A stretch of DNA of 64,000 nucleotides from an uncultured Methylophaga sp. (GCA_937877715.1 CALEHW010000013.1:1-64000); one strand, 5' to 3'; positions 7,519 through 16,812 are shown, counted from the first letter of the stretch. Notes: a model not told the origin generated them from the letters alone. Made by a program: numbers and translations.

Positions 7519-9897
7519 ATGTCTGAAATTGAACGGCTACGAAAAGAAAACAGGCGCTTGCGAGCTTTACTGAAGCAGCATGGAATTGTTGACCCAATGG
7601 CGGTGGAGCAATCACCTGTCCAGGATGATAACGGGGATGTCTCCAATGTTGCGTTAACAACAAAGCAGAAGATTACACTGTTCCGAGGGTTGTTTCATGG
7701 CAGGGAAGATCTCTATCCGGTTCGTTGGGAGAGCAATAATGGCCGATCAGGCTATTCTCCGGCATGTGCTAATGAATGGAAGCCTGGTCTATGTGGAAAG
7801 CCCAAAATCAAATGTGGTGCATGTGACAACAGAGCATTGCTGCCGCTAACGGATCGAGTGATCTACAGACATCTGAGCGGAGAGATCACAGTGGGTGTCT
7901 ACCCATTATTGCAGACTGAACAGTGTCACTTTCTTGCGATAGATTTTGATAAAGAGAGCTGGCGTGAGGATGTACAATCGATAGTAGCAACCTGCAGATA
8001 TTTTCAAATACCGGCTACGATTGAGATTTCTCGTTCTGGCAATGGTGCCCATCTGTGGATCTTTTTCAGTCAAGCGGTGCCATCTGCTGAGGCTAGACAA
8101 CTTGGCGCAGCGCTGATCAGCTATACCTGTTCACACTCTAGGCAGCTTGAGCTTACCTCTTATGATCGTATGTTCCCAAATCAGGAGCGTATGCCTAAAG
8201 GAGGTTTTGGAAACTTGATTGCACTACCGCTGCAGAAAGGGCCAAGAGACCTGGGAAGATCAATTTTTGTCGATGATCAATTGCACCCGTATTCGGATCA
8301 ATGGGGCCATTTGAATGGCATTGGGCGGATGGATGAGGTGGACATTTCCACATCCATACAACAGCTCAGTGAGGGACATCATGTGCTGGATGTGGCCTAT
8401 ATTGAAGAAGAGGTACTGAGTGAAACGCCGTGGAAGGGCAGAAAGAAAATGCTCAGCAACAAGATTGAAGGCACATTGCCACAGCAAGTGGTGGTCACGC
8501 TGGAAAATCAGATTTACTTTGAAAAAGGGGGGCTGACACAGCCGTTGACCAATCGGCTGATCCGTTTGGCTGCCTTTCAGAACCCAGAATATTACAAGGC
8601 ACAACAGATGCGTTTTTCGGTGTGGGATAAGCCACGCATCATAGGGTGTGCTGAAAATTACCCGAACCATATCGCTCTGCCTCGTGGCTGCCTGGATGAT
8701 GTAAAACAGCTGTTACAGGATAATGGCATGGGCCTTCAGATTGCGGATGAGCGCTATCAAGGTGTCCCGATAGCCTGTGAATTTAATGGTCGCTTGAGAA
8801 AGGAACAGAAGGAAGCGGTTACAGCTATGATACGACATGATGCAGGTGTGTTGTGTGCACCGACTGCTTTTGGCAAGACAGTAACGGCAGCCTCCATTAT
8901 CGCTACACGAAGAGTGAATACACTGATTATCGTCAATCGAACGGATCTGCTACTGCAGTGGCTTGAACAGCTTCAGCTCTTTCTGGATTGTGAAAGTAAT
9001 GCTCTGGGACGATTAGGTGGAGGAAAACGGAGCCCTTCATTGAGAGTTGATGTAGCAGTGATGCAATCACTGGTTAGAAAGGGTGAGGTCAACGAGATTG
9101 TAGAGCGGTATGGGCAAGTTATTGTGGATGAGTGCCACCATATCTCATCGGTTAGCTTTGAACGGTTGATGAAGCAGGTGAAAGCACGTTACGTATTGGG
9201 GCTGACGGCTACACCGGAGCGTAGAGACGGGCACCATCCAGTGATTTTCATGCAGTGTGGTCCGATTCGACACCGTGCAAAGGCTGCAGAAACTGCACCG
9301 CGTATCTTGCAAGTAGTTCCTCATACGATGGCTTCAGAAGGTTTGATTGAATCCGGGAAGATACAGGAGATCTTCCAGCACCTTATTGAAGACCAGCAAC
9401 GCAATCGTTGTATTGTCAAAGATGCGATAGAGGCATACAAGCAGGGACGAAAGGTATTGCTGTTAACGGAAAGAACAGGACACTTGGAGACGCTATGGAA
9501 GTTGCTGGATGGAAAGATTGAAAACCTGTTCTTGTTGCATGGGCGATTGAGTAAGAAGAAGCGAAAGACTGTTAAAGAGGAGCTTCATGCTCTTTCAGAG
9601 AACGAGCCGAGACTCTTGTTGGCAACGGGAAGATTGATTGGTGAAGGGTTTGACCATCCGCCACTGGATACGCTGGTTTTGGCGATGCCGGTATCCTGGA
9701 AAGGTACTCTTCAGCAATATGCGGGACGTCTGCATCGTGATCATATGACGAAGCATGACATTGTGATTCATGATTATCTGGATATTAATTTGCCTCAACT
9801 GATGAAGATGTGGGAGCGTAGACAGAAAGGGTATCGCTTGATGAAATACCAGATTTTGAGTGAAAAAGACTTGCTGGGTGTTGAGGTAATTCGATGA
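7519..9897 (+). CDS. TOTE-type AEP primase-SF2 helicase fusion
   Basis: This 792-residue protein fuses an archaeo-eukaryotic primase domain to a helicase. It starts with a short coiled coil (1-20). A four-cysteine cluster (C83, C92, C99, C102) follows. The primase core has AIDFDKESW (D142, D144) and SRSGNGAHLW (S173 to H178). The helicase has Walker A APTAFGKT (447-454), DECH (537-540), LGLTATPERRDG and a C-terminal QQYAGRLHRDH arginine-finger motif. This layout is that of the TOTE conflict-system primase-helicases, which are predicted anti-element systems. Codon use is more AT-rich than in the flanking genes. It is divergent from the toxin-antitoxin pair and ends 12 bp from yicC. Biological activity is inferred. 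Confidence 0.85.
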   Translation: MSEIERLRKENRRLRALLKQHGIVDPMAVEQSPVQDDNGDVSNVALTTKQKITLFRGLFHGREDLYPVRWESNNGRSGYSPACANEWKPGLCGKPKIKCGACDNRALLPLTDRVIYRHLSGEITVGVYPLLQTEQCHFLAIDFDKESWREDVQSIVATCRYFQIPATIEISRSGNGAHLWIFFSQAVPSAEARQLGAALISYTCSHSRQLELTSYDRMFPNQERMPKGGFGNLIALPLQKGPRDLGRSIFVDDQLHPYSDQWGHLNGIGRMDEVDISTSIQQLSEGHHVLDVAYIEEEVLSETPWKGRKKMLSNKIEGTLPQQVVVTLENQIYFEKGGLTQPLTNRLIRLAAFQNPEYYKAQQMRFSVWDKPRIIGCAENYPNHIALPRGCLDDVKQLLQDNGMGLQIADERYQGVPIACEFNGRLRKEQKEAVTAMIRHDAGVLCAPTAFGKTVTAASIIATRRVNTLIIVNRTDLLLQWLEQLQLFLDCESNALGRLGGGKRSPSLRVDVAVMQSLVRKGEVNEIVERYGQVIVDECHHISSVSFERLMKQVKARYVLGLTATPERRDGHHPVIFMQCGPIRHRAKAAETAPRILQVVPHTMASEGLIESGKIQEIFQHLIEDQQRNRCIVKDAIEAYKQGRKVLLLTERTGHLETLWKLLDGKIENLFLLHGRLSKKKRKTVKEELHALSENEPRLLLATGRLIGEGFDHPPLDTLVLAMPVSWKGTLQQYAGRLHRDHMTKHDIVIHDYLDINLPQLMKMWERRQKGYRLMKYQILSEKDLLGVEVIR

Positions 9898-9909
9898 TAT
9901 TCAAGCGTT

Positions 9910-10776
9910 TTATAGAATATTTTGCACCTGCTCTCTCATTTGTTCAATCAACACCTTCATCTCAACGGAGATGCGGGTGGTCTCTATATATGCCGATTTT
10001 GACCCCAGGGTGTTGGCCTCACGGTGGAGCTCCTGCATCAGGAAGTCGAGACGACGGCCGACAGACCCGCCCTTTTTCAGAACACGCTCTACCTCATCCA
10101 GGTGGGTGGTGAGTCGATCCATCTCCTCATCGATATCCAGCTTCTGGGCCTGTAGTGCCATCTCCTGCTCCAGACGACTCTCGTCAGCCTGATCCAGGAA
10201 CTCCTCCAGGCGCTCACGAAGTTTTTGTCTGACGCTCTCCATGACTTTTGGCATCTCTGTTTTTGCCTGTTCAACTAGAGGGCGCATCGCATCACAGCGC
10301 TGCTGGATCATCTCTCGCAATCGCTCACCCTCACGCCGGCGGGTCTCCACCAGCTCATTGAGGGTATCTGACAGTAGCTCCAGAGCGCTCTGTTGGATCA
10401 GTGATGTGTCTGTTGCCTCGGATCGGATCACCCCGGGCCAAGAGAGGATCTCCATCGGATCAATGCGGGCGGCATTATCCATATGGTGGCCTACAACCTT
10501 GGCCGCATCGGCAACCTGCTGTGCAAGCTCCTCATCAATCTGAACCTTGTTATCGGTATGGGCAGCTGGGGTGTAGCGCAGTCCGCACTCCACCTTGCCA
10601 CGCCCCAGCCTCTTGCGCCCCATCTCTCTGGCCATGTTCTCGATCTGACGCAGATCCTCGGGGAGTCGCATAAACAGCTCAAGGTAACGGTGGTTGACGG
10701 CACGGATCTCCCAGGCAAGGCTGCCCCACTCAGCCTGTAGATCTTTTCGCGCAAAGGCGGTCATGCTCTGAATCAT
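9910..10776 (-). CDS. yicC: YicC family endoribonuclease
   Basis: YicC-family proteins are RNA-cleaving stress proteins. The 288-residue length equals E. coli YicC (287). Conserved ends are visible: MIQSMTAFAR at the start, EIRAVNHRYLELFMRLPEDL, and the C-terminal DFLMQELHREANTLGSKS and EMKVLIEQMREQVQNI. It is divergent from rph, as in E. coli and relatives. The usual downstream partner gmk has been displaced by the 6840-9897 island. Confidence 0.95.
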   Translation of the reverse strand: MIQSMTAFARKDLQAEWGSLAWEIRAVNHRYLELFMRLPEDLRQIENMAREMGRKRLGRGKVECGLRYTPAAHTDNKVQIDEELAQQVADAAKVVGHHMDNAARIDPMEILSWPGVIRSEATDTSLIQQSALELLSDTLNELVETRRREGERLREMIQQRCDAMRPLVEQAKTEMPKVMESVRQKLRERLEEFLDQADESRLEQEMALQAQKLDIDEEMDRLTTHLDEVERVLKKGGSVGRRLDFLMQELHREANTLGSKSAYIETTRISVEMKVLIEQMREQVQNIL

Positions 10777-10848
10777 TTTTGAACCCTTCTCCCGATTACC
10801 GGATAATGTGCCGTTTCAATAGATGGAAAGTATACAAGGAGTTTCCCC

Positions 10849-11562
10849 ATGCGACCCAGCAAAAGAGAGCCCAACCAGATGCGGGAGATCAAGATCACCC
10901 GAAACTACACCAAACATGCAGAGGGCTCTGTATTAGTGGAGTTTGGCGAGACTAAGGTGATCTGTACCGCCTCGGTTGAGGATAGAGTTCCGCGCTGGCT
11001 AAAAGGCAACGGCAGGGGGTGGGTAACCGCAGAGTACGGCATGCTGCCGCGCTCAACAGGTAGCCGAATGGGGCGTGAGGCGGCGCGGGGTAAACAGGGT
11101 GGCCGCACCATGGAGATTCAACGCCTGATTGGCCGCTCCTTGCGGGCAGCGGTTGACCTTAAGGTGCTGGGTGAACAGATGATCACGGTTGACTGTGATG
11201 TAATCCAGGCTGACGGTGGAACCCGCACTGCATCCATCACAGGTGGTTTTGTGGCGCTCTCTGATGCGATTCAACATTTGATGGAGAGTGGTGCTATCAA
11301 ACAGAACCCAATTACAACACCAATTGCATCCGTCTCTGTCGGGGTTTACCAGGGGGCACCTGTTCTTGATCTGGATTATGATGAGGACTCCAATGCTGAA
11401 ACAGATATGAACGTAGTTATGAATAGTGAGGGGCAGTTTATTGAGGTGCAGGGTACTGCAGAGGAGGCCCCCTTCAGTATGGAGGAGATGCGGCAGATGT
11501 TGGCACTGGCACAGCAGGGGATTGGTGAATTGATTGCTCATCAACAAGAGTCTCTGGCGTGA
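10849..11562 (+). CDS. rph: Ribonuclease PH
   Basis: RNase PH trims tRNA 3' ends phosphorolytically. The 237-residue protein carries the family start ([20 protein letters not shown]), [14 protein letters not shown], the arginine-rich [16 protein letters not shown] and the [19 protein letters not shown] active-site region. AAGGAG lies before the ATG. It leads the plus-strand operon rph-rdgB-hemW-carbonic anhydrase, and its stop overlaps the GTG of rdgB. Confidence 0.98.
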   Translation: MRPSKREPNQMREIKITRNYTKHAEGSVLVEFGETKVICTASVEDRVPRWLKGNGRGWVTAEYGMLPRSTGSRMGREAARGKQGGRTMEIQRLIGRSLRAAVDLKVLGEQMITVDCDVIQADGGTRTASITGGFVALSDAIQHLMESGAIKQNPITTPIASVSVGVYQGAPVLDLDYDEDSNAETDMNVVMNSEGQFIEVQGTAEEAPFSMEEMRQMLALAQQGIGELIAHQQESLA

Positions 11563-12146
11563 AGAAAATCATACTGGCAACCGGCAACAGGGGAAAGGTG
11601 AGAGAGCTGGGTGAGCTGCTCGCCAATGTTGAAATGGAGGTAATGCCGCAGACAGAGTTCAATGTAGTAGAGGCAGAGGAGACCGGCCTCACCTTTGTCG
11701 AGAACGCCATTCTCAAGGCGCGCAATGCATCAGCCCATACTGGATTGCCAGCGATTGCCGATGATTCGGGGCTGGAGGTGGATTTTCTCAACGGCGCCCC
11801 GGGCATCTACTCCGCCCGTTATGCCGGAACCGATGGCAATGATCCCGCCAACAACCAGAAACTGTTGAGGGCGCTGGATGGGGTGCCGGAGGGGCAGCGC
11901 ACCGCACGTTTTCAGTGTCTGATGGTCTACATGGAGCATGCAGAGGATCCAACTCCACTAATTGCCCAGGGGAGCTGGGAGGGGCGTATCCTCACTGCCC
12001 CACAGGGAGAGAATGGGTTTGGCTATGACCCGATCTTTTTTGTTCCGGAGCAGGGATGCAGCTCGGCAGAGCTGCCAGCAGAGGTTAAAAACCGGTTGAG
12101 CCATCGGGGGCAGGCACTGAAAAAATTGGTGGAGATGGTGAGCTGA
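11559..12146 (+). CDS. rdgB: XTP/dITP diphosphatase RdgB
   Basis: RdgB removes non-canonical purine nucleoside triphosphates from the nucleotide pool. The 195-residue protein has [15 protein letters not shown] at the N-terminus, [33 protein letters not shown] and the C-terminal [10 protein letters not shown] and LSHRGQAL motifs. Its start is GTG, overlapping the rph stop by four bases. Its TGA overlaps the proposed CTG start of hemW. Confidence 0.97.
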   Translation: MKKIILATGNRGKVRELGELLANVEMEVMPQTEFNVVEAEETGLTFVENAILKARNASAHTGLPAIADDSGLEVDFLNGAPGIYSARYAGTDGNDPANNQKLLRALDGVPEGQRTARFQCLMVYMEHAEDPTPLIAQGSWEGRILTAPQGENGFGYDPIFFVPEQGCSSAELPAEVKNRLSHRGQALKKLVEMVS

Positions 12147-13324
12147 CAGCGCTCAATCTAACCACGGCAACCCCCCTCTCACTCTACATCCACCTTCCGT
12201 GGTGTGTGCAGAAGTGTCCCTATTGTGATTTTAACTCCCATGCCGCCCCGGAGCCGCCTCTGTATTCTGCTTATATAGACGCACTGCTGCGTGATCTGGA
12301 GTGGGAGTTGCCGGGAATCTGGGGGCGTCCGGTGCACTCCATCTTTATCGGCGGAGGCACCCCCAGTATCTTTCCTGCGGAGCAGATTGAGCACTTGCTC
12401 TCGGGGATTCGTGCCAGGGTTCCATTCGGGCCGGATCTTGAGGTGACACTGGAGGCCAACCCAGGAACGGCAGAGCAGGGCAGATTCATGGGGTATAGGA
12501 GCGCGGGTGTAAACCGTCTCTCCATAGGGGTACAGAGTTTCAACAATAATCATCTGCAGAAACTGGGACGGATTCATGATGGGGTAGAGGCAGCTACTGC
12601 GGTGGAGATGGCCAGAGAGGCAGGATTTGAGCAGATCAATCTGGACCTTATGTTCGGATTGCCGCATCAGGATCGATCAGAGGTGATAGAGGATCTGCAG
12701 CGGGCTGTTGCGTTGGGAGTGGATCATCTCTCTTGGTATCAGCTCACCATGGAACCCAACACCCAATTTGGCCACCAGCCACCATCGCTTCCCGATGATG
12801 ATGAGCTCTGGGAGATGCAGCTGAAGGGGCAGGAGCTGTTACAGGGGGAGGGGCTTGAACAGTATGAGGTCTCGGCCTATGCGAGGAAGAAGAGCGAATG
12901 CCGCCACAACCTTAATTACTGGCGTTTTGGGGACTATCTCGGGATCGGGGCTGGTGCCCACACCAAGATAACCATGGCTGCAGATGGAGCTGTTATCCGT
13001 TCGTCACGACATAAGAGCCCACATCACTATATGGATGGTGCGGGGTCGGAGCGTGTATTATCCGGCCGTTATGCTGTTGTTGAACAGGACATTCCCTTGG
13101 AGTTTATGATGAACAGACTACGGCTAAATGAGCCGTTTACAGTAGGGCAATTTGAGGAGCGTACTGGCTGTGGATGGAATAAGGTAGAGTCAGCGGTTGA
13201 AGAGGGGTGCAGAGAGGGGTTACTGTTACGCACTGGAGAGCAGGTTGTTGCAACTGACCGTGGAAGACAATTTCTCAACGACCTGCTGGCACTATTTATG
13301 GATATAAAACGAAATGGAGAATAG
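12143..13324 (+). CDS. hemW: Heme chaperone HemW (radical SAM), probable CTG start
   Basis: HemW is a radical-SAM-type heme-trafficking protein formerly called an oxygen-independent coproporphyrinogen oxidase. The Cx3Cx2C cluster motif reads CVQKCPYC; from a CTG start its cysteines are C21, C25 and C28. The nearest canonical start, GTG at 12206, falls inside this motif and would delete the first cysteine and the IHLPW strand. Back to the in-frame TAA at 12086 there is no ATG, GTG or TTG. CTG at 12143 overlaps the rdgB stop as CTGA and has GGTGGAG about 8 bases upstream, giving 393 residues (E. coli 378). Other motifs: IGGGTPS, EANPGT, GVQSFN. ATT at 12125 is a weaker alternative. Confidence 0.93.
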   Translation: MTALNLTTATPLSLYIHLPWCVQKCPYCDFNSHAAPEPPLYSAYIDALLRDLEWELPGIWGRPVHSIFIGGGTPSIFPAEQIEHLLSGIRARVPFGPDLEVTLEANPGTAEQGRFMGYRSAGVNRLSIGVQSFNNNHLQKLGRIHDGVEAATAVEMAREAGFEQINLDLMFGLPHQDRSEVIEDLQRAVALGVDHLSWYQLTMEPNTQFGHQPPSLPDDDELWEMQLKGQELLQGEGLEQYEVSAYARKKSECRHNLNYWRFGDYLGIGAGAHTKITMAADGAVIRSSRHKSPHHYMDGAGSERVLSGRYAVVEQDIPLEFMMNRLRLNEPFTVGQFEERTGCGWNKVESAVEEGCREGLLLRTGEQVVATDRGRQFLNDLLALFMDIKRNGE

Positions 13325-13327
13325 AGA

Positions 13328-14449
13328 ATGAGATCGGTGGGAGATTTTCAGCTGGACCAGCGCATGATGCGCTATAGTCAATTCATTCCTAGGCTCTACA
13401 ACTTCTGCATCTCGCTGGGGTTTGAGCCGGGCAGGATCATGCCCTCTCGCGCCTTCTGTTCGGATGAGAATCAGGGTTTCCCCATTATTCTCATCGCCAA
13501 ACACTTTGGAGCCTTTCCATTCAACCATGGGCGGGTTGGGGGCATTGTGGCAACCGATCGTCACGGGCCTCACGCCCACCATGGACAGGATATGGTGATT
13601 ATTCAGGCCAGCCACGTTGGTTATGACCCGGATACAGAGCAGTTTGGTAGTTATCGCCGACTGCAGACCAGCCACTGCGAGTCCACCTCCGACTGTGGAA
13701 AAATTGCCGGGATCTCCAGTTGGTATATTAGTGAATACCATTTTGCCTGTGAAAATATCTTGGTGGAGCGGCGTAATGGCGAGATTCTGGTAACTATAGA
13801 CAGCCAGCTGCTCGATGGCTGTCGCCAGGAGGGGTTGGTTCTACGTCTGGAGAGTATGGTGCAACAGGATGAGCAGGGGGAGTATCTCATCCTGCGCACA
13901 CTGAGCACCTCAAAGATATTTCTTGCAACAGCCGCTTTTGCAGAGCGCTTCTCACAACTGGAGGAGGGAGAGGCACAAGTAGTTGGTTCGGCATTGAGCG
14001 CAGAGCTCTTCTCTTTTGAGAGAAAGATTCAGGATGTAGAGGAGGGGCATGACCATCTGGAGAGAAATCTGCTCCCCTACATGCCACAGATTGTAACCAC
14101 AAGCTTCCCAGCACTGCTCGCTGCACAGATCAATTCACAGGTTGAATTTGATCGTGCCTTCAGGGCTATCACTCAGGATCCTGCCTATCAAGGCAAGCGC
14201 CTGTTCTTTATCTCCGGGATCAATATTGATGTCTCACCAGAGATGGGGCAGATCTTCCCGCTGACCAAATTTGTTCCGTGGGCCGCCTACTTTCAGGAGA
14301 GTGATGGCTCTCATATGACTTATGAGCAGGAGGAGCTATGGGAGTTGCTTAGTCAACAGTCTACGGACAATCAGGATCAGATTGATCTAGGCGAGGCTGT
14401 TCAGCAGGCGGAGGAGTTGGCAGAGGTGGTTATTCAAGAGCCCCGGTAG
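13328..14449 (+). CDS. LCIB-like (theta-type) carbonic anhydrase candidate
   Basis: This 373-residue protein resembles the limiting-CO2-inducible LCIB/C carbonic anhydrase family, zinc enzymes interconverting CO2 and bicarbonate. Supporting blocks are MPSRAFCSDENQG (C44, D46), HFGAFPFNHGRVGG, IIQASHVGYD (H96) and TSHCESTSDCGKI (C117, C123), giving a plausible Cys-His-Cys zinc site with a nearby Asp. If C44-x-D46-x-N48 aligns with the family's C-x-D-x-R motif, the arginine is replaced by asparagine, so activity is not assured. It follows hemW by 3 bases and probably belongs to the same operon. An acidic helical C-terminus follows the core. The family call is from memory of motifs and is moderately confident. 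Confidence 0.7.
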   Translation: MRSVGDFQLDQRMMRYSQFIPRLYNFCISLGFEPGRIMPSRAFCSDENQGFPIILIAKHFGAFPFNHGRVGGIVATDRHGPHAHHGQDMVIIQASHVGYDPDTEQFGSYRRLQTSHCESTSDCGKIAGISSWYISEYHFACENILVERRNGEILVTIDSQLLDGCRQEGLVLRLESMVQQDEQGEYLILRTLSTSKIFLATAAFAERFSQLEEGEAQVVGSALSAELFSFERKIQDVEEGHDHLERNLLPYMPQIVTTSFPALLAAQINSQVEFDRAFRAITQDPAYQGKRLFFISGINIDVSPEMGQIFPLTKFVPWAAYFQESDGSHMTYEQEELWELLSQQSTDNQDQIDLGEAVQQAEELAEVVIQEPR

Positions 14450-14469
14450 CAGGAGCTGATCAGAAACAA

Positions 14470-14628
14470 GGGCTGTTGAAAGGGGTCGATGATGTCGAGT
14501 ATGCCACTCTGGAATGGGTAGGCTGGTTTAGCAATCGTCGTCTATTGGAACCAATGGGCAATCTCCCTACCACCGAACTGGAAGAGGAGTATTATCAGCA
14601 ACTGGAAGAGCCAGCCATGGCGGTTTGA
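14470..14628 (+). pseudogene. IS3-family transposase C-terminal remnant
   Basis: A frame from 14470 to the TGA at 14626-14628 translates to a typical OrfB/InsF-like IS3 transposase C-terminus: VEYATLEWVGWFSNRRLLEP, then MGNLPTTELEEEYYQQLEE and PAMAV. The upstream catalytic core is absent, so only about 50 residues remain. It lies 20 bp after the carbonic anhydrase gene and before the Mrp cluster, and records a past insertion at this junction. Confidence 0.85.
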
Positions 14629-14668
14629 CTCAAAACTAAACAGTCTCCGGTAAACTCGGGGCGGTTCG
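14629..14668 (+). mobile_element. Right-end region of an IS3-family element
   Basis: Just after the transposase stop, the sequence CTCCGGTAAACTCGGGGCGG with flanking bases resembles the terminal region that follows OrfB in IS3-family elements (a GC-rich CCGG...CCGGGGCGGTTC end). No matching left end was found nearby, so this is a decayed, immobile fragment. The exact outer boundary is uncertain. Confidence 0.6.
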
Positions 14669-14695
14669 CTAGCGGAATAAGGAGCACCTATTTTG

Positions 14696-15172
14696 ATGAT
14701 GGCTTTTAAGTATGGTGTACTTCTCTTTGTGTTCTGGTTTTTATTGTCGGGGCATTTTGAACCCCTGTTGCTGTTGCTGGGGCTGGCGTCCGTCATGCTA
14801 ACGATTTTTCTGATGAAACGTATGAATGTTATCGATCATGAAAGCTATCCTCTCCATCTTTCCTCACGATTCCCCGCCTTTCTTGTTTACATTTTTCGAG
14901 AAATTGGGAAGGCAAACATCGATGTAATCAAGCGAATAGTGACATACAGGGGTAAATTTATCAGCCCACAACTGGTTGAAATTACGCTACCTCAAAAAAC
15001 TGACCTTGGGCGTGCTATTTATGCAAATGCCATTACTTTAACGCCGGGCACGGTGAGTGTGGAACTAGCCAAAGACAAAATTATTGTCCATGCGCTGACC
15101 AAGGAAGCGGCTGACGATCTATCCACTGGCAATATGGCCAAAGCCATCCCTGATCAGGCTATCAATAAGTAA
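14696..15172 (+). CDS. mrpE: Mrp-type cation/H+ antiporter subunit E
   Basis: MrpE is a small membrane subunit of the multi-subunit Na+(K+)/H+ antiporter. The protein (about 158 residues) has two N-terminal transmembrane segments and the family's cytoplasmic domain with YIFREIGKANIDVIKRIV and ITLTPGTVSVEL. AAGGAGC at 14679-14685 precedes several possible starts (TTG 14693, ATG 14696, ATG 14699); ATG 14696 is chosen for spacing. It is the first gene of the nine-gene cluster. Confidence 0.92.
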   Translation: MMAFKYGVLLFVFWFLLSGHFEPLLLLLGLASVMLTIFLMKRMNVIDHESYPLHLSSRFPAFLVYIFREIGKANIDVIKRIVTYRGKFISPQLVEITLPQKTDLGRAIYANAITLTPGTVSVELAKDKIIVHALTKEAADDLSTGNMAKAIPDQAINK

Positions 15173-15182
15173 GGTTGCTAAA

Positions 15183-15497
15183 ATGTTATTGGAAAATAAC
15201 CTAATGTTTATCGTTACATCTCTGGCGATTCTCGTCACTCTGGGGCTGGTGCTTGCACGGGCACTCATGGGGCCCACTGTTTACGATCGCATTGCGGCGA
15301 TTAATATGTTTGGCACCAAAATCGTATTACTCATCGCCGTTTTGGCTTTTTTGTCAGGGCGAATGGATATACTGGATATTGCTTTGGTCTACGCATTGAT
15401 AAATTTTATTAGTGTGGTGGCAGTTTTGAAATTGGTTGTTTATGGCGATTTTCACTCATCTGAGGATGAGAATATCAAACCGGTGAAGGCAGGCTAG
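15183..15497 (+). CDS. mrpF: Mrp-type antiporter subunit F
   Basis: This 104-residue protein has three predicted transmembrane helices and the MrpF signature ARALMGPTVYDRIAAINMFG followed by DIALVYALINFISVVAVLK. MrpF is a structural subunit of the antiporter. It follows mrpE by 10 bases. Confidence 0.93.
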   Translation: MLLENNLMFIVTSLAILVTLGLVLARALMGPTVYDRIAAINMFGTKIVLLIAVLAFLSGRMDILDIALVYALINFISVVAVLKLVVYGDFHSSEDENIKPVKAG

Positions 15498-15510
15498 TGG
15501 GCCACCAGAG

Positions 15511-15831
15511 ATGATTATCGATGTTCTAAGTTGGCTCTCTCTTATCGGTGGAGGACTGATAGGTATAATCGGCGCTATCGGCATTCATCGATTCCCCGAT
15601 TTTTACAGCCGTCAGCATGCTACGGGTATTGCCGATACCTTGTGTGCCATGCTTATTTTGCTCGGTTTAGGTCTGCAGGCCGGGCTGAGTCTTGCCGCTT
15701 TCAAGCTTGCCCTTATTTTTATCTTTCTCTTCTTCACCAGCCCAACCGCTTCACATGTATTAGCAAATGCGGCGATGCACGGCGGCCTTAAACCGAAACT
15801 GGATAGCGTTGCCACAGAGGAAAGATCTTGA
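15511..15831 (+). CDS. mrpG: Mrp-type antiporter subunit G
   Basis: The 106-residue protein has the MrpG pattern: GGGLIGIIGAIGIHRFPDFY, then RQHATGIADTLCAMLILLG and FFTSPTASHVLANAA. Three transmembrane helices are predicted. Its TGA overlaps the TTG start of the next gene, indicating tight translational coupling. Confidence 0.93.
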   Translation: MIIDVLSWLSLIGGGLIGIIGAIGIHRFPDFYSRQHATGIADTLCAMLILLGLGLQAGLSLAAFKLALIFIFLFFTSPTASHVLANAAMHGGLKPKLDSVATEERS

Positions 15832-16403
15832 TTGACGTCTTTATCAATGTAATCTTGTTAGCATTTCTCGCGATTACTGCGGTGGCCATTGTGCGCATGA
15901 CAAATCTTTTTGCCATTATCATGCTGTTTGGAATATTCAGCTTTCTATCTGCCGCCATGTTTATTGTTATGGATGCCGTTGACGTGGCTTTTACCGAGGC
16001 GGCTGTCGGCGCAGGAATATCGACCGCGCTCATGCTGGCAACGATTGCGTTGACCAAAGATCACGATGAAAAACAATCTGTAAGCTATCGCCCCTGGTTG
16101 CCGTTGGTGGTAGTAATTGCAACCGGCGCCGCATTGGTTTACGGCACTCTGGATATACCCACATTCGGCGATCCTGATGCGCCGACTCAAACACATGTTG
16201 CCCCCTATTATATTGAAAGATCCGCTCCGGAAACCGGGGTGCCAAATATCGTGACAGCGGTGTTGGCAAGTTATCGTGGATTCGATACTCTGGGGGAAGT
16301 CGTGGTTATTTTTACTGCGGGAATCGCGGTATTGCTGTTGATTGGCGGCAGACGCCGAAAATCAACAGCCGTGAGAGACGAAAGAGAGGAAAATGACGCA
16401 TAA
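15828..16403 (+). CDS. DUF4040/MbhD-MbhE-like Mrp subunit
   Basis: This 191-residue membrane protein corresponds to the C-terminal part of MrpA (MbhD/DUF4040-like, with DAVDVAFTEAAVGAGISTALMLATI compressed into residues about 45-75) followed by an MbhE-like helix region (about 140-170, VPNIVTAVLASYRGFDTLGE). In classical Mrp these parts are fused into MrpA; here they stand alone. The start is TTG at 15828 behind GAGGAAAG. It overlaps the next gene by 11 bases. Confidence 0.85.
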   Translation: MIDVFINVILLAFLAITAVAIVRMTNLFAIIMLFGIFSFLSAAMFIVMDAVDVAFTEAAVGAGISTALMLATIALTKDHDEKQSVSYRPWLPLVVVIATGAALVYGTLDIPTFGDPDAPTQTHVAPYYIERSAPETGVPNIVTAVLASYRGFDTLGEVVVIFTAGIAVLLLIGGRRRKSTAVRDEREENDA

Positions 16404-16812
16404 CCTTATCCTTCGGGTCGTCTCAAAATCGCTGATTCCGCTGATTATTGTGTTTGCACTCTATGTGCAGTTCCATGGTGATTTTGGTCCTGGCGGCGGT
16501 TTTCAGGCGGGTGTTATTCTGAGCGCCGCTATCATACTCTATGCTCTGGTGTTTGGGCTTGATGCCGCGGAACAGATCATTCCGTCGGGAATCTTACGCA
16601 TTCTTGCAGGTCTTGGGGTGCTCATCTATGCGGGTACCGGGATTGTCACACTCTTTTCAGGGGGAAATTATCTTGACTACTCGGGGCTGGTTGGCAGCCA
16701 AATCGCAGGGCAGCACCTTGGAATCCTGTTAGTGGAACTCGGAGTGGGGATTACCGTTTTTAGCGTTATGTTGATCATCTTTTTCGCCTTTGCCGGTAGG
16801 GGTAGACCCTAG
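16393..16812 (+). CDS. mrpB: Mrp-type antiporter subunit B (MnhB)
   Basis: The 139-residue protein has four predicted transmembrane helices and the MnhB core FHGDFGPGGGFQAGVILSAA and GLVGSQIAGQHLGILLVELGVG. Its start (ATG after GAGGAAA) lies inside the preceding gene. Its stop TAG overlaps the GTG of mrpC. Confidence 0.92.
   Translation: MTHNLILRVVSKSLIPLIIVFALYVQFHGDFGPGGGFQAGVILSAAIILYALVFGLDAAEQIIPSGILRILAGLGVLIYAGTGIVTLFSGGNYLDYSGLVGSQIAGQHLGILLVELGVGITVFSVMLIIFFAFAGRGRP

Noticed and set aside
12206-13324. hemW starting at GTG 12206
   Set aside because: It removes the first cluster cysteine and the conserved IHLPW strand.
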